A stretch of DNA of 64,000 nt from Cepaea nemoralis (lineage: Eukaryota; Mollusca; Gastropoda; Stylommatophora; Helicidae): positions 186,001 through 250,000 of the forward strand of contig JACEFZ010004188.1 in NCBI GenBank assembly GCA_014155875.1, given 5' to 3'. Both the position numbers and the translations under genes were made by a program. Under the pieces are notes generated by a model, which worked only from the letters and a program-made list of their open reading frames with translations, had not been told where the DNA came from and did no database searches. The first letter of the stretch is position 1, and each line of letters opens with the position of its first letter. Positions 53,290 to 64,000 of the stretch are shown one piece after another.

Positions 53290-54175
53290 TCATACAAGAG
53301 ACAACATTGCAGTTACAGACAAATTTCAAGCGAACGGAAGCAACAGCCAGCAAAGACTGACACTACTAATCGTTCCCACTGCTATCTGATTTAAAGTTCT
53401 CCTAGTTAAAAAAAACTACAACAGAAAAACAGAAATATGGTTACTGGAAAGTAAAAATGTCCATCCAAATGCAACATGCCTTCTTAAAGTTGGAGCAGTA
53501 ACATTGGTAAGAAACAGTTTCTCACTACTGGGGATTTCCCCGCATTGTTTCATGCACTTGAGGTCACACTCAGAGGTTCATCCAATGCTATGCCGGCTGG
53601 CGTGGGCGATCATGCTTTCCCACAAATTGTGATCTCCGACGGCATGGTCAATTTGTGTGTTGACTCCCTTCCGTGCCATGACACAAGATGGCCAAGAATT
53701 TCCACACATCTTTCCGGTTGTCACATGTTCTAGTTTTTATTTTCTTTTTTCTTCTCATAATGTGGCCAAAACATGAAGTTTGAGAGAGGTTTTCTTTGTG
53801 ACTTACCTTCCCTCAAAATGTCCCGATTGCTCATTGTCTGTCCAATTAATTACTGGTTGCAATATGTTAATACTTTACTACCAGCCTACTTTATCTCCAC
53901 AACTTATTGACACACAAAGACAAGTGAAAATCAGTGATGTGAGGCAGAGAACGCAACCCTGACCGCATTTGGGCAAAAGAGAAAAGGGGGGGGGGGGGAT
54001 AAAATAAGTAAATAGGAAGAAAGAGAAGAAACCTCGCAGCGTTCCCCACATAAACAAGGATAGGAAAAGTAAATAGGAAGAAAATATTCCAAGGATCTGA
54101 GACGGATTGGGAATAGGCGTCTCTCAACCTAGTCAATAGGTTAAACAACTAGGTTGCAACAACAACAGTGGGTGC
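53290..54175. other. Intergenic stretch without recognised gene
   Basis: A poly-G run (53987-53998) and a short duplication (gaaaagtaaataggaagaaa near 54000 and 54062) are present. Bases 53640-53720 share gtgccatgac/ggccaagaat with 41550-41580, an old dispersed repeat. Confidence 0.45.
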
Positions 54176-54179
54176 ACAA

Positions 54180-54650
54180 AGGTGCCAGCCATACAGTGAA
54201 CACAAAATGAGATATGGAATCTGAATCGCAGACTTTCACCTAGAAAATCTGAACTGGAACCTGGAAGATTAGAAATATGTATGAACTTGGAGAGACAATA
54301 TGGGGCGATATAACTCCATGTTGCAAACTACTGTCTGTCCAGACGGCAAGGTCCCAGTCATACAATGAGCACAAAATGAGATATGGAATCTGAATCGCAG
54401 ACTTTCACCTAGAAAATCTGAACAGGAACCTGGAAGGTTAGAATTATGTATGAACTGGGAGAGACAATATGGGGCGATATAACTCCATGTTGCAAACTAC
54501 TGTCTGTCCAGACGGCAAGGTCCCAGTCATACAATGAGCACAAAATGAGATATGGAATCTGAATCGCAGACTTTCACCTAGAAAATCTGAACAGGAACCT
54601 GGAAGGTTAGAATTATGTATGAACTGGGAGAGACAATATGGGGAGGATGC
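54180..54650 (+). repeat. 169-bp tandem repeat, 2.8 units
   Basis: ccatgttgcaaactactgtc starts at 54316 and 54485. Each unit contains agatatggaatctgaatcgc and gacaatatggggcgatataa. The caaactactgtctgtccaga part resembles the LINE-B 3' end. Confidence 0.93.
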
Positions 54651-54732
54651 TGAGGGAGCTGCAGGTGACAGCAAAAGAGACGACCAAGAGTTGGTTCAGG
54701 GCCTGTCTACGCTCAATGGGGATATAGAGGGA

Positions 54733-54925
54733 GTCTCTGTGGCGAAGTGGTTACACTGCCAATCTCACAATATGAAGATTGTGGGTTCAATTCCAGGCCA
54801 CATAATTTGGTTTACAAGTGCAATTTTCTCAGAGACTCCTAGGGGTCATCGCTGAAGCTATGGAGTTCACGCTTTGTGCGATGCCAGTAAAATTCGGTGC
54901 AATGAATCCAATCTTCTTACCTTTT
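54733..54925 (+). repeat. SINE-2, complete tRNA-derived copy
   Basis: A box gtggcgaagtggttacac and B box gggttcaattcc, followed by the body (gcaattttctcagagactcc, gctatggagttcacgctttg). Best reference copy of this family in the window. Confidence 0.83.
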
Positions 54926-55284
54926 AAATCCTTTTTTAAAATGGAGTAAATAAGAAATAAACCGATTGAAAGTCCACTCTATGTTTTATTACCACCTGCA
55001 ATTTAAGTTGGCTGAAGACTTTATTAAAGTTTAGCATAAACAATATTCAAAATGACTTTATGCTTTTACATATGAGTATAACCAATATTCTGTATTATTT
55101 CTCAAACCAACACATTCAAAACTGTGTAATATTTCTGTCCCATAACCAACATTAATTAAGGTTTCTTTAACATCGCCAACATTCAACATTATTTAATGTT
55201 TCATTCATGTCACTAACTGTCAATACTTTTAAACATTCATTCATGGAACCAACATTTAGCATAAGTGAATGTTTCTCTTATATA

Positions 55285-55660
55285 AAAGTTAGTTAGTTGC
55301 ATATCCTTTACAGGATGCTGCAGTCAACCCCAACCTTTTTTGGTTATTTGCAATGTCTTGGCAAGTTTACGTTCAGTAGCTTGCCATTGCTTTCTGAACG
55401 ACCAGTACTCATACCATTTTATTAAAAAAGCAAACGCAAGGCACTCTGCTGCCAAATCGCCTGCAGCTGTGTTTCGAACGCCCAGCCAACAAATGCTTGA
55501 AGAAGTCGTTTGTGTCGGCCGAAAGGTTCGAATATCGCAGCTCTGCTGTAAACAGGCACAAAGCAATTACGTCTAAAACAACATTCCGGATGAATGCAGC
55601 AGAAGAAGAAGAACGCAGTATGCGAAATTATGAACTGCGTCCGTAACCCCTTTATATAAA
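55285..55660 (+). repeat. SINE-3 containing a LINE-N-type tail
   Basis: SINE-3 runs to gtttcgaacgc. A LINE-N tail (ccaacaaatgcttgaagaag to (gaa)n, 55484-55604) follows with gaacgc on both sides. SINE-3 then resumes (agtatgcgaaattatgaact). Confidence 0.7.
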
Positions 55661-55810
55661 AACCAAAATTATATAATGCATATTACATAACCAACATTCA
55701 ACATTATTTAATATTTCTTTCACGCAGTCAACTTTCTACATTATTTAGTTTTTCGTTCACGTAACCAACATAATATAATGCCAATAACCAACATTCAACA
55801 TTATTCATCG

Positions 55811-56045
55811 CTTAAAAGTCGACAGGGTCAACTTCATTGCACCAGGATGTTATCCCATATGGCTCAGTCTCTTTCCGCAGCACGGAAAGCACTGCACAAA
55901 GCACGAACTCCGCAGCTCCAGCGACGACCCTCAGGAGTCTCTGAAAAATGCACTTATAAACTGAAGGAACCGGCCCGGAATCAAACCCACAACCTTTGGA
56001 GCCTGAGTCAGACGGCTTGACCACTTCACCACGGACACTCCCGAG
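55811..56045 (-). repeat. SINE-2, minus strand
   Basis: Reverse complement of the 54733 copy, with body (cgcagctccagcgacgaccc) and tRNA-like head (gaatcaaacccacaac; gaccacttcaccacgg) at the right. Confidence 0.82.
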
Positions 56046-56559
56046 TTGTGAGTTGTAAAATAAATAATACAACATGGCTCTGGCCGTCACTGGTGTAGTT
56101 GTAAAACAAAAAGTACAACAAATGTTGCATGTATTATTCATCGCTTCTTTCATTTAACCAACATTATACAATGTCAATATAATAAGCAAAATTCAACACT
56201 GTTTAATATTTTTATCACAGAACCAAATGAAACATTATTGAAAGTTTCTATCACATGAACATTAAGCATCGTTGAATGCTTTTTTCTAGAAACCAACATT
56301 CAATATTATGAAAAGACAGACATTAAATCAAATCCCATTTTGTTGCACCGATAGTTTTGATTACTGACAACCAACAAGCTGTATTGTTAAGTACAACATT
56401 TGATAAAACAAACAAAACTATATCCTCAACAACTCCATATAAAAATAGGTGCAGTTGTGTCCAGGAGTGTGAGACCTGGAGGAGTAATTTGACATATCAA
56501 CCACTTGCAAGAGGTGATAAATTACTTCAGTGTTCACACAAGGTAAACAATGATGCTTG

Positions 56560-56800
56560 GTAATTAATATCTGGACATTGCAAATATGTGAAAGACAAAA
56601 GGGACAAAGTAAAACTCGGTGGCAGAGGGTAACATAAATTCTGGTAACAAGTGCTCAAATAACGAGCAGTGCTCAAAACAGTGTATTCCCTTCGTGAATG
56701 TGAACACAGAAGTCACAAACAATATGTTGCACCATTTATTGCCTGGCATATGTCGCTGCATCTCAAGTACATACTGCTTATCATATGAAGTGAATAAATT
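56560..56800. repeat. Dispersed repeat block, inverted relative to 22690
   Basis: accatttattgcctggcata, tgtcgctgcatctcaagtac is the complement of the aaatatgccaggcaataaat block. Confidence 0.6.
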
Positions 56801-56906
56801 AAGAATACTTTTTATAAAACACTTAAGACAGTCAATCCGAATAATACCTCCAACTATGTGTTTTAAGGTTTCAGCTTAAGTATTATTCATTTATTCACTT
56901 CATATA

Positions 56907-56907
<1 letters not shown>

Positions 56908-56987
<80 letters not shown>
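56908..56987. repeat. (AT)n microsatellite
   Basis: About 40 uninterrupted at dinucleotides. Confidence 0.99.
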
Positions 56988-56990
<3 letters not shown>

Positions 56991-56999
56991 CAAAACAGT

Positions 57000-57195
57000 C
57001 TTAAAAGTCATGAGGATCAACTTCACTGCACCGGGTTTTATTCCATATGGCTTGGTTTCTTTCAGCAGGAAGGCCTGCCAAAGCATCGCACAAAGCACGA
57101 ACTCCGTAGCTCCGGCGATGACCCCCAGGAGTCTCCGAGAAAAATGCACTCGTGAACCAAAAGATGTAGCCGGGAAACGAACCCATAACCTTCAT
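57000..57195 (-). repeat. SINE-2 body, minus strand
   Basis: gatcaacttcactgcaccgg, cgcacaaagcacgaactccg and acccccaggagtctccgaga match the family. The head is partly lost near 57180. Confidence 0.8.
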
Positions 57196-57224
57196 ATGAT
57201 ATTTTATATGATATATAACTCTGC

Positions 57225-57300
57225 AATATGCATCTGACGCGATGCAGCAAAATATGTCAGGCAATAAATCATGCAATATATTGTTTGTGGCTTCGCAGCA
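57225..57300 (+). repeat. Dispersed repeat with the aaatatgtcaggcaataaat core
   Basis: atgcatctgacgcgatgcag followed by the core, as at 22690 and 45618. Confidence 0.7.
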
Positions 57301-57955
57301 AGCAGTATTTATACCAACAATATCCGGTTCAACCTCTCTGTGTTATAAATGGGATATATAGTGTCTGTATCTGTTTACAGATGATGGATATATGTATGTT
57401 TTTATAACCTACCCGTTTGCTATTTCATATTGTATAGACTAGATATTATTCATTTCCAAGGCTGCTACCTCTATTCGTCACTAGTCTGCTGTTCGTTTTT
57501 CGCATAATTTTAAATTACATTTTCTAATTCCGTGTTCTTGTTTAGATCTGTTTGCACTGTTCCTGATGAAGATGACCATGATCAAAATGTTGATTTGTTA
57601 TGTCATCGTATAATTTATTTTTACCTAAATTTTTGGTTGCTATCATTAATATTTTCATCCTGTGATTAACATATACTGGATTTGAGTTTGTTGTGAGGTG
57701 TGTTCACTGTGTCTGTGTTTATTATCTCTTTTTTTGCAGGAGTTAAATGTATCTAACAGTTTTTATTTAGTATTGTATAGATAATACAACCACGTCTTCT
57801 AGACGCCTGTCATATCCATATTGAGCTATCTATCCCCATTCCTATGAGTATATTTACCACCTTTCAGTAATTTCCTGTAGTGATTAGCATGTTACTTTCA
57901 AATATTGATACCCCCTATCAATATATATATATATATATACATACACATGTACTAT
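57301..57955. other. Intergenic stretch, nothing recognised
   Basis: AT-rich, without ORF or repeat apart from a short (at)n near 57920-57940. Confidence 0.5.
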
Positions 57956-57959
57956 AAAC

Positions 57960-58475
57960 ACACAAACTAATGAGCTGCAAATGTAACGTAATTGCACAAA
58001 CTAAAATTTGAACAAATGTAGCACCACTGCAGAGTAGTGGGCTACAATTGCAACATGTTTGTGTGGACTAATGTGCTACAAATGTAACGTAATTGCACAA
58101 ACTAAAATTTGAACAAATGTAGCACCACTGCACAAACTAGTGGGCTAGAATTGTAACATCTTTGCACAGACTAATGTGCTAGAGATGTAAAATCATTGCA
58201 CAAACTAATGTGCCACAAATGTAGCATAATTGCACAAAATAATGTGCCACAAATGTAATATCATCACACAAAATAATATGCCACAAATGTAACATCATTG
58301 CACAAATTAATCTGTTACAAATTAACAGTATTGCACAAACTAATCTGCTACAAATGTAATATCATTTCACAAACTAATCTGTTACAAATGTAACATCATT
58401 GCACAAACTAATGTGCTACAAATATAACACCACTGCACATGCCAGTGTGCTACAAATGTAAAATCATTGCATGGA
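57960..58475 (+). repeat. ~34-bp degenerate tandem repeat
   Basis: The unit attgcacaaactaatgtgct plus acaaatgtaacatc is repeated about 14 times with substitutions. A 75-bp segment is duplicated around 57990 and 58085. Confidence 0.9.
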
Positions 58476-58669
58476 AGTTACACAAACAGATGCCAGGTCC
58501 TAACCCCCAAAGACAACATAAAACATCTGACAAGGAGGGACCATTGTCTGATTTCCAGACCGTGAACACAACATAGATCTAGTAACATGCAGGTCAAGAA
58601 ACTCCATGAGCCAAGGTTGCATTGTGGCTTACAGGCTTGCCTGCCAGTCTGGTCACCTTGCATTTGAAT

Positions 58670-58940
58670 GCTCGTTGAGTCAGATATGTATACACTGACC
58701 AGGGCTGTCTAGCTGGACTAGCATAGTTGCTGGATGCTCGTTGAGTCAGATATGTATACACTGACCAGGGCTGTCTAGCTGGACTAGCATAGTTGCTGGA
58801 TGCTCGTTGAGTCAGATATGTATACACTGACCAGGGCTGTCTAGCTGGACTAGCATAGTTGCTGGATGCTTGTTGAGTCAGATATGTATACACTGACCAG
58901 GGCTGTCTAGCTGGACTAGCATAGTTGCTGGACACTTGGC
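58670..58940 (+). repeat. 66-bp tandem repeat, four units
   Basis: tgctcgttgagtcagatatg to ctagcatagttgctgga, nearly identical copies. A minus-strand frame across it is a by-product of the 66-bp (22-codon) period. Confidence 0.95.
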
Positions 58941-58984
58941 TGCCAGCTGGTGATCATGCATTCAAACCTGCATCGTCATAACAA

Positions 58985-59115
58985 CAACCTGGAAGGATAA
59001 TCCAGTCAACAAATGCCTGAAGAAATCAGATGTGTTGGCCGAAAGGCGCAAACATTGCAGCTCTGCTGTAAACAGACACAATGCAATTTCAGGCGAACGA
59101 AGAAAAAGATAATGT
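58985..59115 (+). repeat. LINE-N-type tail, diverged
   Basis: aacctggaaggataatccag, aacaaatgcctgaagaaatc and gcagctctgctgtaaacaga match the 141-bp tail unit, starting at about the same base as the copies at 36567 and 36904. Confidence 0.75.
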
Positions 59116-59264
59116 AACGTTTATAATGGTATATATTGGTAATTTGATTTCTCTTTGAAAGACGTGACAAAATGTATGAAAACAGGATTTAGCATGTGCA
59201 TGAACACATGTCAACCACTCGCCAGTGTCAGCATTTCACACTTCTATATGAGGCTTAAAAGCTC

Positions 59265-60718
59265 ACCTCTGCGAGTGTCCAACTTATATACCAGGCTGTC
59301 AAAGCTCACCTCTGTGAGTGTCCATGTCAAAGCTCACCTCTGAGAGTGTCCAACTTCTGTACCAGGCTGTCAAAGCTCACCTCTGTGAGTGTCCATGTCA
59401 AAGCTCACCTCTGTGAGTGTCCATGTCAAAGCTCACCTCTGTGTGTGTCCATGTCAAAGCTCACCTCTGTGAGTGTCCATGTCAAAGCTCACCTCTGTGA
59501 GTGTCCATGTCAAAGCTCACCTCTGTGTGTCCATGTCAAAGCTCACCTCTGTGAGTGTCCATGTCAAAGCTCACCTCTGTGAGTGTCCATGTCAAAGCTC
59601 ACCTCTGTGAGTGTCCATGTCAAAGCTCACCTCTGTGAGTGTCCATGTCAAAGCTCACCTCTGTGAGTGTCCAACTTCTGTACCAGGCTGTCAAAGCTCA
59701 CCTCTGTGAGTGTCCATGTCAAATCTCACCTCTGTGAGTGTCCATGTCAAATCTCACCTCTGTGAGTGTCCATGTCAAAGCTCACCTCTGTGAGTGTCCA
59801 TGTCAAAGCTCACCTCTGTGAGTGTCCATGTCAAATCTCACCTCTGTGAGTGTCCATGTCAAATCTCACCTCTGTGAGTGTCCATGTCAAAGCTCACCTC
59901 TGTGAGTGTCCATGTCAAAGCTCACCTCTGTGAGTGTCCAACTTCTGTACCAGGCTGTCAAAGCTCACCTCTGTGAGTGTCCATGTCAAAGCTAGCTCAC
60001 CTCTGTGAGTGTCCATGTCAAATCTCACCTCTGTGAGTGTCCATGTCAAATCTCACCTCTGTGAGTGTCCATGTCAAAGTTCACCTCTGTGAGTGTCCAT
60101 GTCAAAGCTCACCTCTGTGAGTGTCCATGTCAAAGCTCACCTCTGTGAGTGTCCATGTCAAAGCTCACCTCTGCGAGTGTCCATGTCAAATCTCACCTCT
60201 GTGAGTGTCCATGTCAAAGCTCACCTCTGTGAGTGTCCATGTCAAAGCTCACCTCTGTGAGTGTCCATGTCAAAGCTCACCTCTGTGAGTGTCCATGTCA
60301 AAGCTCACCTCTGTGAGTGTCCATGTCAAATCTCACCTCTGTGAGTGTCCATGTCAAAGCTCACCTCTGTGAGTGTCCATGTCAAATCTCACCTCTGTGA
60401 GTGTCCATGTCAAAGTTCACCTCTGTGAGTGTCCATGTCAAAGCTCACCTCTGTGAGTGTCCATGTCAAAGCTCACCTCTGTGAGTGTCCATGTCAAATC
60501 TCACCTCTGTGAGTGTCCATGTCAAAGCTCACCTCTGTGAGTGTCCATGTCAAATCTCACCTCTGTGAGTGTCCATGTCAAAGTTCACCTCTGTGAGTGT
60601 CCATGTCAAAGCTCACCTCTGTGAGTGTCCATGTCAAAGCTCACCTCTGTGAGTGTCCATGTCAAATCTCACCTCTGTGAGTGTCCATGTCAAAGCTCAC
60701 CTCTGTGAGTGTCCAACT
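59265..60718 (+). repeat. 28-bp minisatellite, about 50 units
   Basis: Unit gtcaaagctcacctctgtga plus gtgtccat. Each unit contains ctcac-ctct-gtgag, a small hairpin. At about 59279, 59349, 59669 and 59939 units are spaced by an insert containing acttctgtaccaggctg. Variants aatctcac and aagttcac are scattered. Confidence 0.97.
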
Positions 60719-60836
60719 TCAAGCAGACATCCAGAAATGGTTGCTTCCACCAAAGACGGAGAAATGGAACGCTTTATATGGAACATAGCAACAAATGATG
60801 AGCTCTTACACTGAATCTGGGGGTAGAGGCCAAATG

Positions 60837-61420
60837 TGGTTGACATGATAACAACATCTAAGAACTGGTTGACATGATAACATCTGACAACTGGGTGACA
60901 TGATAACAACATTTGACAACTGGTTGACATGATAACATCTGACAACTGGTTGACATGATAACAACATCTGACAACTGGTTGACATGATAACAACATCTGA
61001 CAACTGGTTGACATGATCACACCATCTGACAACTGGTTGATATGATAACAACATCTGACAACTGGTTGATATGATAACAACATCTGACAACTGGTTGACA
61101 TGATAACATCATCTGACAACTGGTTGACATGATAACAACATCTGACAACTGGTTGACATGATAACATTTGACAACTGGTTGACATAATAACATCTGACAA
61201 CTGGTTGACATGATAACAACATCTGACAACTGGTTGACATGATAACAACATCTGACAACTGGTTGACATGATCACACCATCTGACAACTGGTTGATATGA
61301 TAACAACATCTGACAACTGGTTGACATGATAACATCATCTGACAACTGGTTGACATGATAACAACATCTGACAATTGGCTGACATGATAACAACATCTGA
61401 CAACTGGTTGACATGATAAC
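60837..61420 (+). repeat. 29/26-bp minisatellite (ttgacatgataacaacatctgacaactgg type)
   Basis: tgacatgataacaacatctg followed by acaactggt, about 21 units with 26-bp deletions. Minus-strand frames here are repeat artefacts. Confidence 0.96.
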
Positions 61421-62310
61421 AGCTGCAACAACAACAATTATAACAACACTGACAACTACATGATCACCAAGTATAACAACATCTGCAACAACAACAACTA
61501 CAAAACCACCAAGTATAACAGCAACAAGACAAACTACAAAACCACCAAGTATAACAACAGCAACTAAAAAACCACCAAGTATAACATCTGACAACAACAG
61601 CACCATGTATAACAACAACAATTACACCAACAACAACAGCAATGACACCAACAACAACTATGACAACAGCAATGACACCAACAACAACTATAATGCTAAC
61701 AACAACTATGATGCCAACAACAACAACTATGACACCAACAACAACAATGACACCAACAACAACTATGATAATGACACTAACAACAACTATCACAACAATG
61801 ACAACAATTACACCAACAACAACTATGACAACAGCAATGACACCAACAACAACTATGACAACATCAATGACACCAACAACTACTATAATGCTAACAAAAA
61901 CTATGATGCCAACAATTATGCCAACAACAACTATGACAACTACAATGATACCAACAACAACAATGACACCAACAACTATGACACCAACAACAACTATGAT
62001 AATGACACTAACAACAACTATCACAACAACGACAACAACTATGACACCAACAACAACTATGATAATGACACCAACAACAACTATGACACCAACAACAACT
62101 ATGACAACAACAACAACTATGATGACACCAACAACAACTATGACACCAACAACAACTATGATAATGACACTAACAACAACTATGACACCAACAACAACTA
62201 TGATAATGACACCAACAACAACTATGACACCAACAACAACTATGACAACAACAATTACACCAACAACAAAAACAGCAACAACAACTACTACATTAACAAC
62301 AACAAATGAA
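61421..62310 (+). repeat. (AAC)n-derived complex repeat with accaacaacaactatgac units
   Basis: First about 190 bp with aaaaccaccaagtataacaa repeats, then about 700 bp of accaacaacaactatgac/aatgac units. Long frames (poly-Asn/Tyr/Thr, and poly-Val on the other strand) are artefacts of the triplet-like structure. Confidence 0.95.
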
Positions 62311-62714
62311 ATAAGGACACAATCAACACCAGAAACCAACAGTCACACCCTAACCATATGCCAAGCAGGAAACTGATCAGATGATGTCTACTTGATTCAC
62401 AGACGTCCAATGAAATGCTTTGATGATGAAATTAGGGTAAACACCATGGAATACAAAATAGCACAATAGCAGAGACTGGCCTATAAACCTGAATTTTTTT
62501 TTTGTGGGGGGGGGGGTGTTTTTGTTTTGAATTGTTATACCAGCCTCACCGTTTCACACATTCAGAAAGCTACTGCTATACACGCTCAGTTCATGTACGG
62601 CCCACACGGGTGTGTACAGGTCCCAATTCTTTTTGAAAGACACATTGTGATAGGTTGGTATAATCACATGAGTTATTTAAAGAAACCAACAATCAAACAC
62701 ATAATTATATCCTA

Positions 62715-62887
62715 GGTGAGGAAATGAGTGGATGATGACAATGTCACATGGTTCACAGGCGGCCAATCAGTGGTCTTGATTTCCATATCCAGCAGCAAGT
62801 ATTTACTTGGCTTTTCCTTCCTCAATCGGCTCAGTCCACGGTACAGACACATCAGCCACCCACTGTCTATAATCACCCACTGTAAAA
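62715..62887 (-). CDS. Candidate exon of an unknown minus-strand gene
   Basis: On the minus strand a long pyrimidine run and acag at about 62888 could be a 3' splice site. The following 57 codons are open (VIIDSGWLMCLYRGLSRLR, then KEKPSKYLLLDMEIKTTDWP) and end at a stop near 62712. A second frame is also open for part of it. I do not recognise the product. It may equally be chance, so confidence is low. Confidence 0.2.
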
Positions 62888-62899
62888 AAAAAAACATGA

Positions 62900-64000
62900 T
62901 AAAAACGGATAGTATTGGTCAAAAATATATTCAACAGCATGAAAATAACATTAGCTCTTTCTGACTCGGGCATTCCTTCAGAGCTGTGGGAGTCTGTTGA
63001 CAATGAAATAGCAAACGCTTGTGGAGAAAACATGACCAACCTGGACCTACCCACAAGGACCTACCCACAACCAGTCCTGAATCATGACCTGGCTACATCC
63101 TAGAATGTCTCTCTGCAGACGTGAAGTTTCAGTACCATTGTTGCACACCCCACTGGTTTCTGGGCTTGGAGAGGGGGGGGATACCTCTATAAAGCAGTCC
63201 CTTGGAAATGGCCGAGGTACATGCATAAGGCTGCTGCCAGAATGCTAACACAAAAACCCGCCACTAAAATTACAGTTCATCATCGATAGAAGTGGCAGTC
63301 ACTAGAAAACCAGCAGTTGGAACGCACTTAACTCAGTAGCTGGGTGACAGAACCATGTACTACCAGTCCAACATGAGGAAAATATGAAAGCAGGCCGTAG
63401 ACAGAAGCACAAAAACCTATATAGGACTGAAGACAACATGAGGAAAATATGAAAGCAGGCCGTAGACAGAAGCACAAAAACCTATATAGTACCGAAGACA
63501 ACATGAACACCATTGCATTGAAATTGGCAACAAACCAAACTTAACAGTCCCAAATGCCTGTTACATAATTTGAGGTGTGTGTGGTGGTGGTGGTGGGGGG
63601 AGGAGAGAGAGTATGTAAGTGCTTTTTTTAAAGCGAGAGGATCGACTTCATAATACTGGAATAATGTTATAGGTTGAAAAGTAGGAGATGTGCCTGCAGA
63701 AGGCTGTGTTCAGTGTGGAATCTAAAATTCTTTAATTTTTCCTCCTCTACCTATACCCTTCACAGGAGCAGAGGTCTTTAACCTACCCATGCCATAGATC
63801 TTTAACCCATACCGTAGGTCTTTAACCCACCCACACCATAGGCCTTTAATCCACCCTTACCATGTCTTTAACCAACGCCAAGACATCCTATCTTTTGTCA
63901 TCTCCTGCAGCTCGCCACATGTCCTCCCCTTATTATAATATTTAATTTCTTCTACTACGTGTGGCGTCTCCCTCAGTCCATACATTATTATAACATTTCA
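62900..64000. other. End of window, repeats only
   Basis: A 66-bp direct duplication (acatgaggaaaatatgaaag starting at 63370 and 63436), a gtggtggtggtgggggg run near 63580, a SINE-2-like scrap at 63632-63675 and a 25-30-bp degenerate repeat (ggtctttaacccacccac) at 63765-63870. No gene is seen. Confidence 0.6.

Larger units (their letters stand above)
54990..56345 (+). repeat. AT-rich degenerate tandem repeat (accaacattcaacatt), interrupted
   Basis: The phrase aaccaacattcaacattatt and ttaat(g/a)tttc recurs about every 35-50 bp at 55060-55280, 55670-55810 and 56150-56345. Later insertions at 55285-55660 and 55811-56045 split it. Confidence 0.75.

Noticed and set aside
25258..55000. tRNA genes suggested by A and B boxes
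   Set aside because: They are the heads of SINE-1 and SINE-2; the remainder does not fold as a tRNA and the same body and tail follow every time.
11129..60718. CRISPR-like arrays
   Set aside because: All arrays are head-to-tail repeats without unique spacers, in a eukaryotic intron setting.
60697..61621. 246-codon minus-strand frame with a CQPVVRCCYHV-type repeat
   Set aside because: By-product of the 29/26-bp minisatellite.
61464..62376. Asn/Tyr-rich, Thr-rich and Val-rich frames
   Set aside because: Low-complexity AAC-derived repeat.

Overview
This is a stretch of animal nuclear genome, not prokaryotic. Small exons with GT-AG borders are separated by introns of 1-16 kb, and the rest is interspersed retrotransposons, tRNA-derived SINEs, MITEs and tandem repeats. 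The mix of apurinic-endonuclease LINEs (some with a C-terminal C2H2 finger or an RNase H domain), short SINEs and many minisatellites suggests a lophotrochozoan, perhaps a mollusc. That is an inference; no species is identified.

One host gene is recognisable. It lies on the + strand and fills about 47 kb. It is a cation diffusion facilitator (CDF/SLC30-like) of the manganese type, related to the plant MTP8-11 group. I find nine exons: 1711-1874 (tentative), 3262-3406, 19797-19953, 28031-28201, 37338-37478, 38427-38540, 41702-41780, 45774-45903 and 48527-48619. Every junction is GT-AG and phase-compatible, and the exons sum to 1194 nt including the stop. Both metal-site helices carry DxxxD (VDSIVD and QDHRND), the usual sign of Mn2+ transport.

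The introns hold the mobile DNA. Families are named here for convenience. LINE-N is a nearly intact 5.1-kb APE-RT-RNase H element at 28359-33451 with a 12-bp target duplication. A 1.4-kb non-autonomous relative at 26349-27713 keeps its 5' and 3' ends but has no ORF. Two 140-bp tail-only copies lie at 36567 and 36904, each with its own target duplication. LINE-A (RT plus RNase H, minus strand) is at 5728-9451 and 22785-24466. LINE-B (APE-RT-C2H2 finger) is at 9734-11128 and 42336-44470, with several 3' fragments. LINE-E is at 52320-53285, with a tail inserted at 25487. SINE families 1, 2 and 3 recur throughout. A deleted mariner-like element (40564-41468) and a palindromic MITE (44822-44975) are also present.

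Tandem repeats are unusually abundant: a 1.2-kb (CTA)n tract, an 8.3-kb 63-bp array (11140-19440), a 78-bp array split by LINE-N, and a string of arrays from 57.9 to 62.3 kb. Several arrays start at, or contain, splice junctions of the CDF gene. The clearest is at exon 7, where the exon end and its 5' splice site are copied in tandem. Beyond 48.6 kb I find only repeats and one weak candidate exon on the minus strand.
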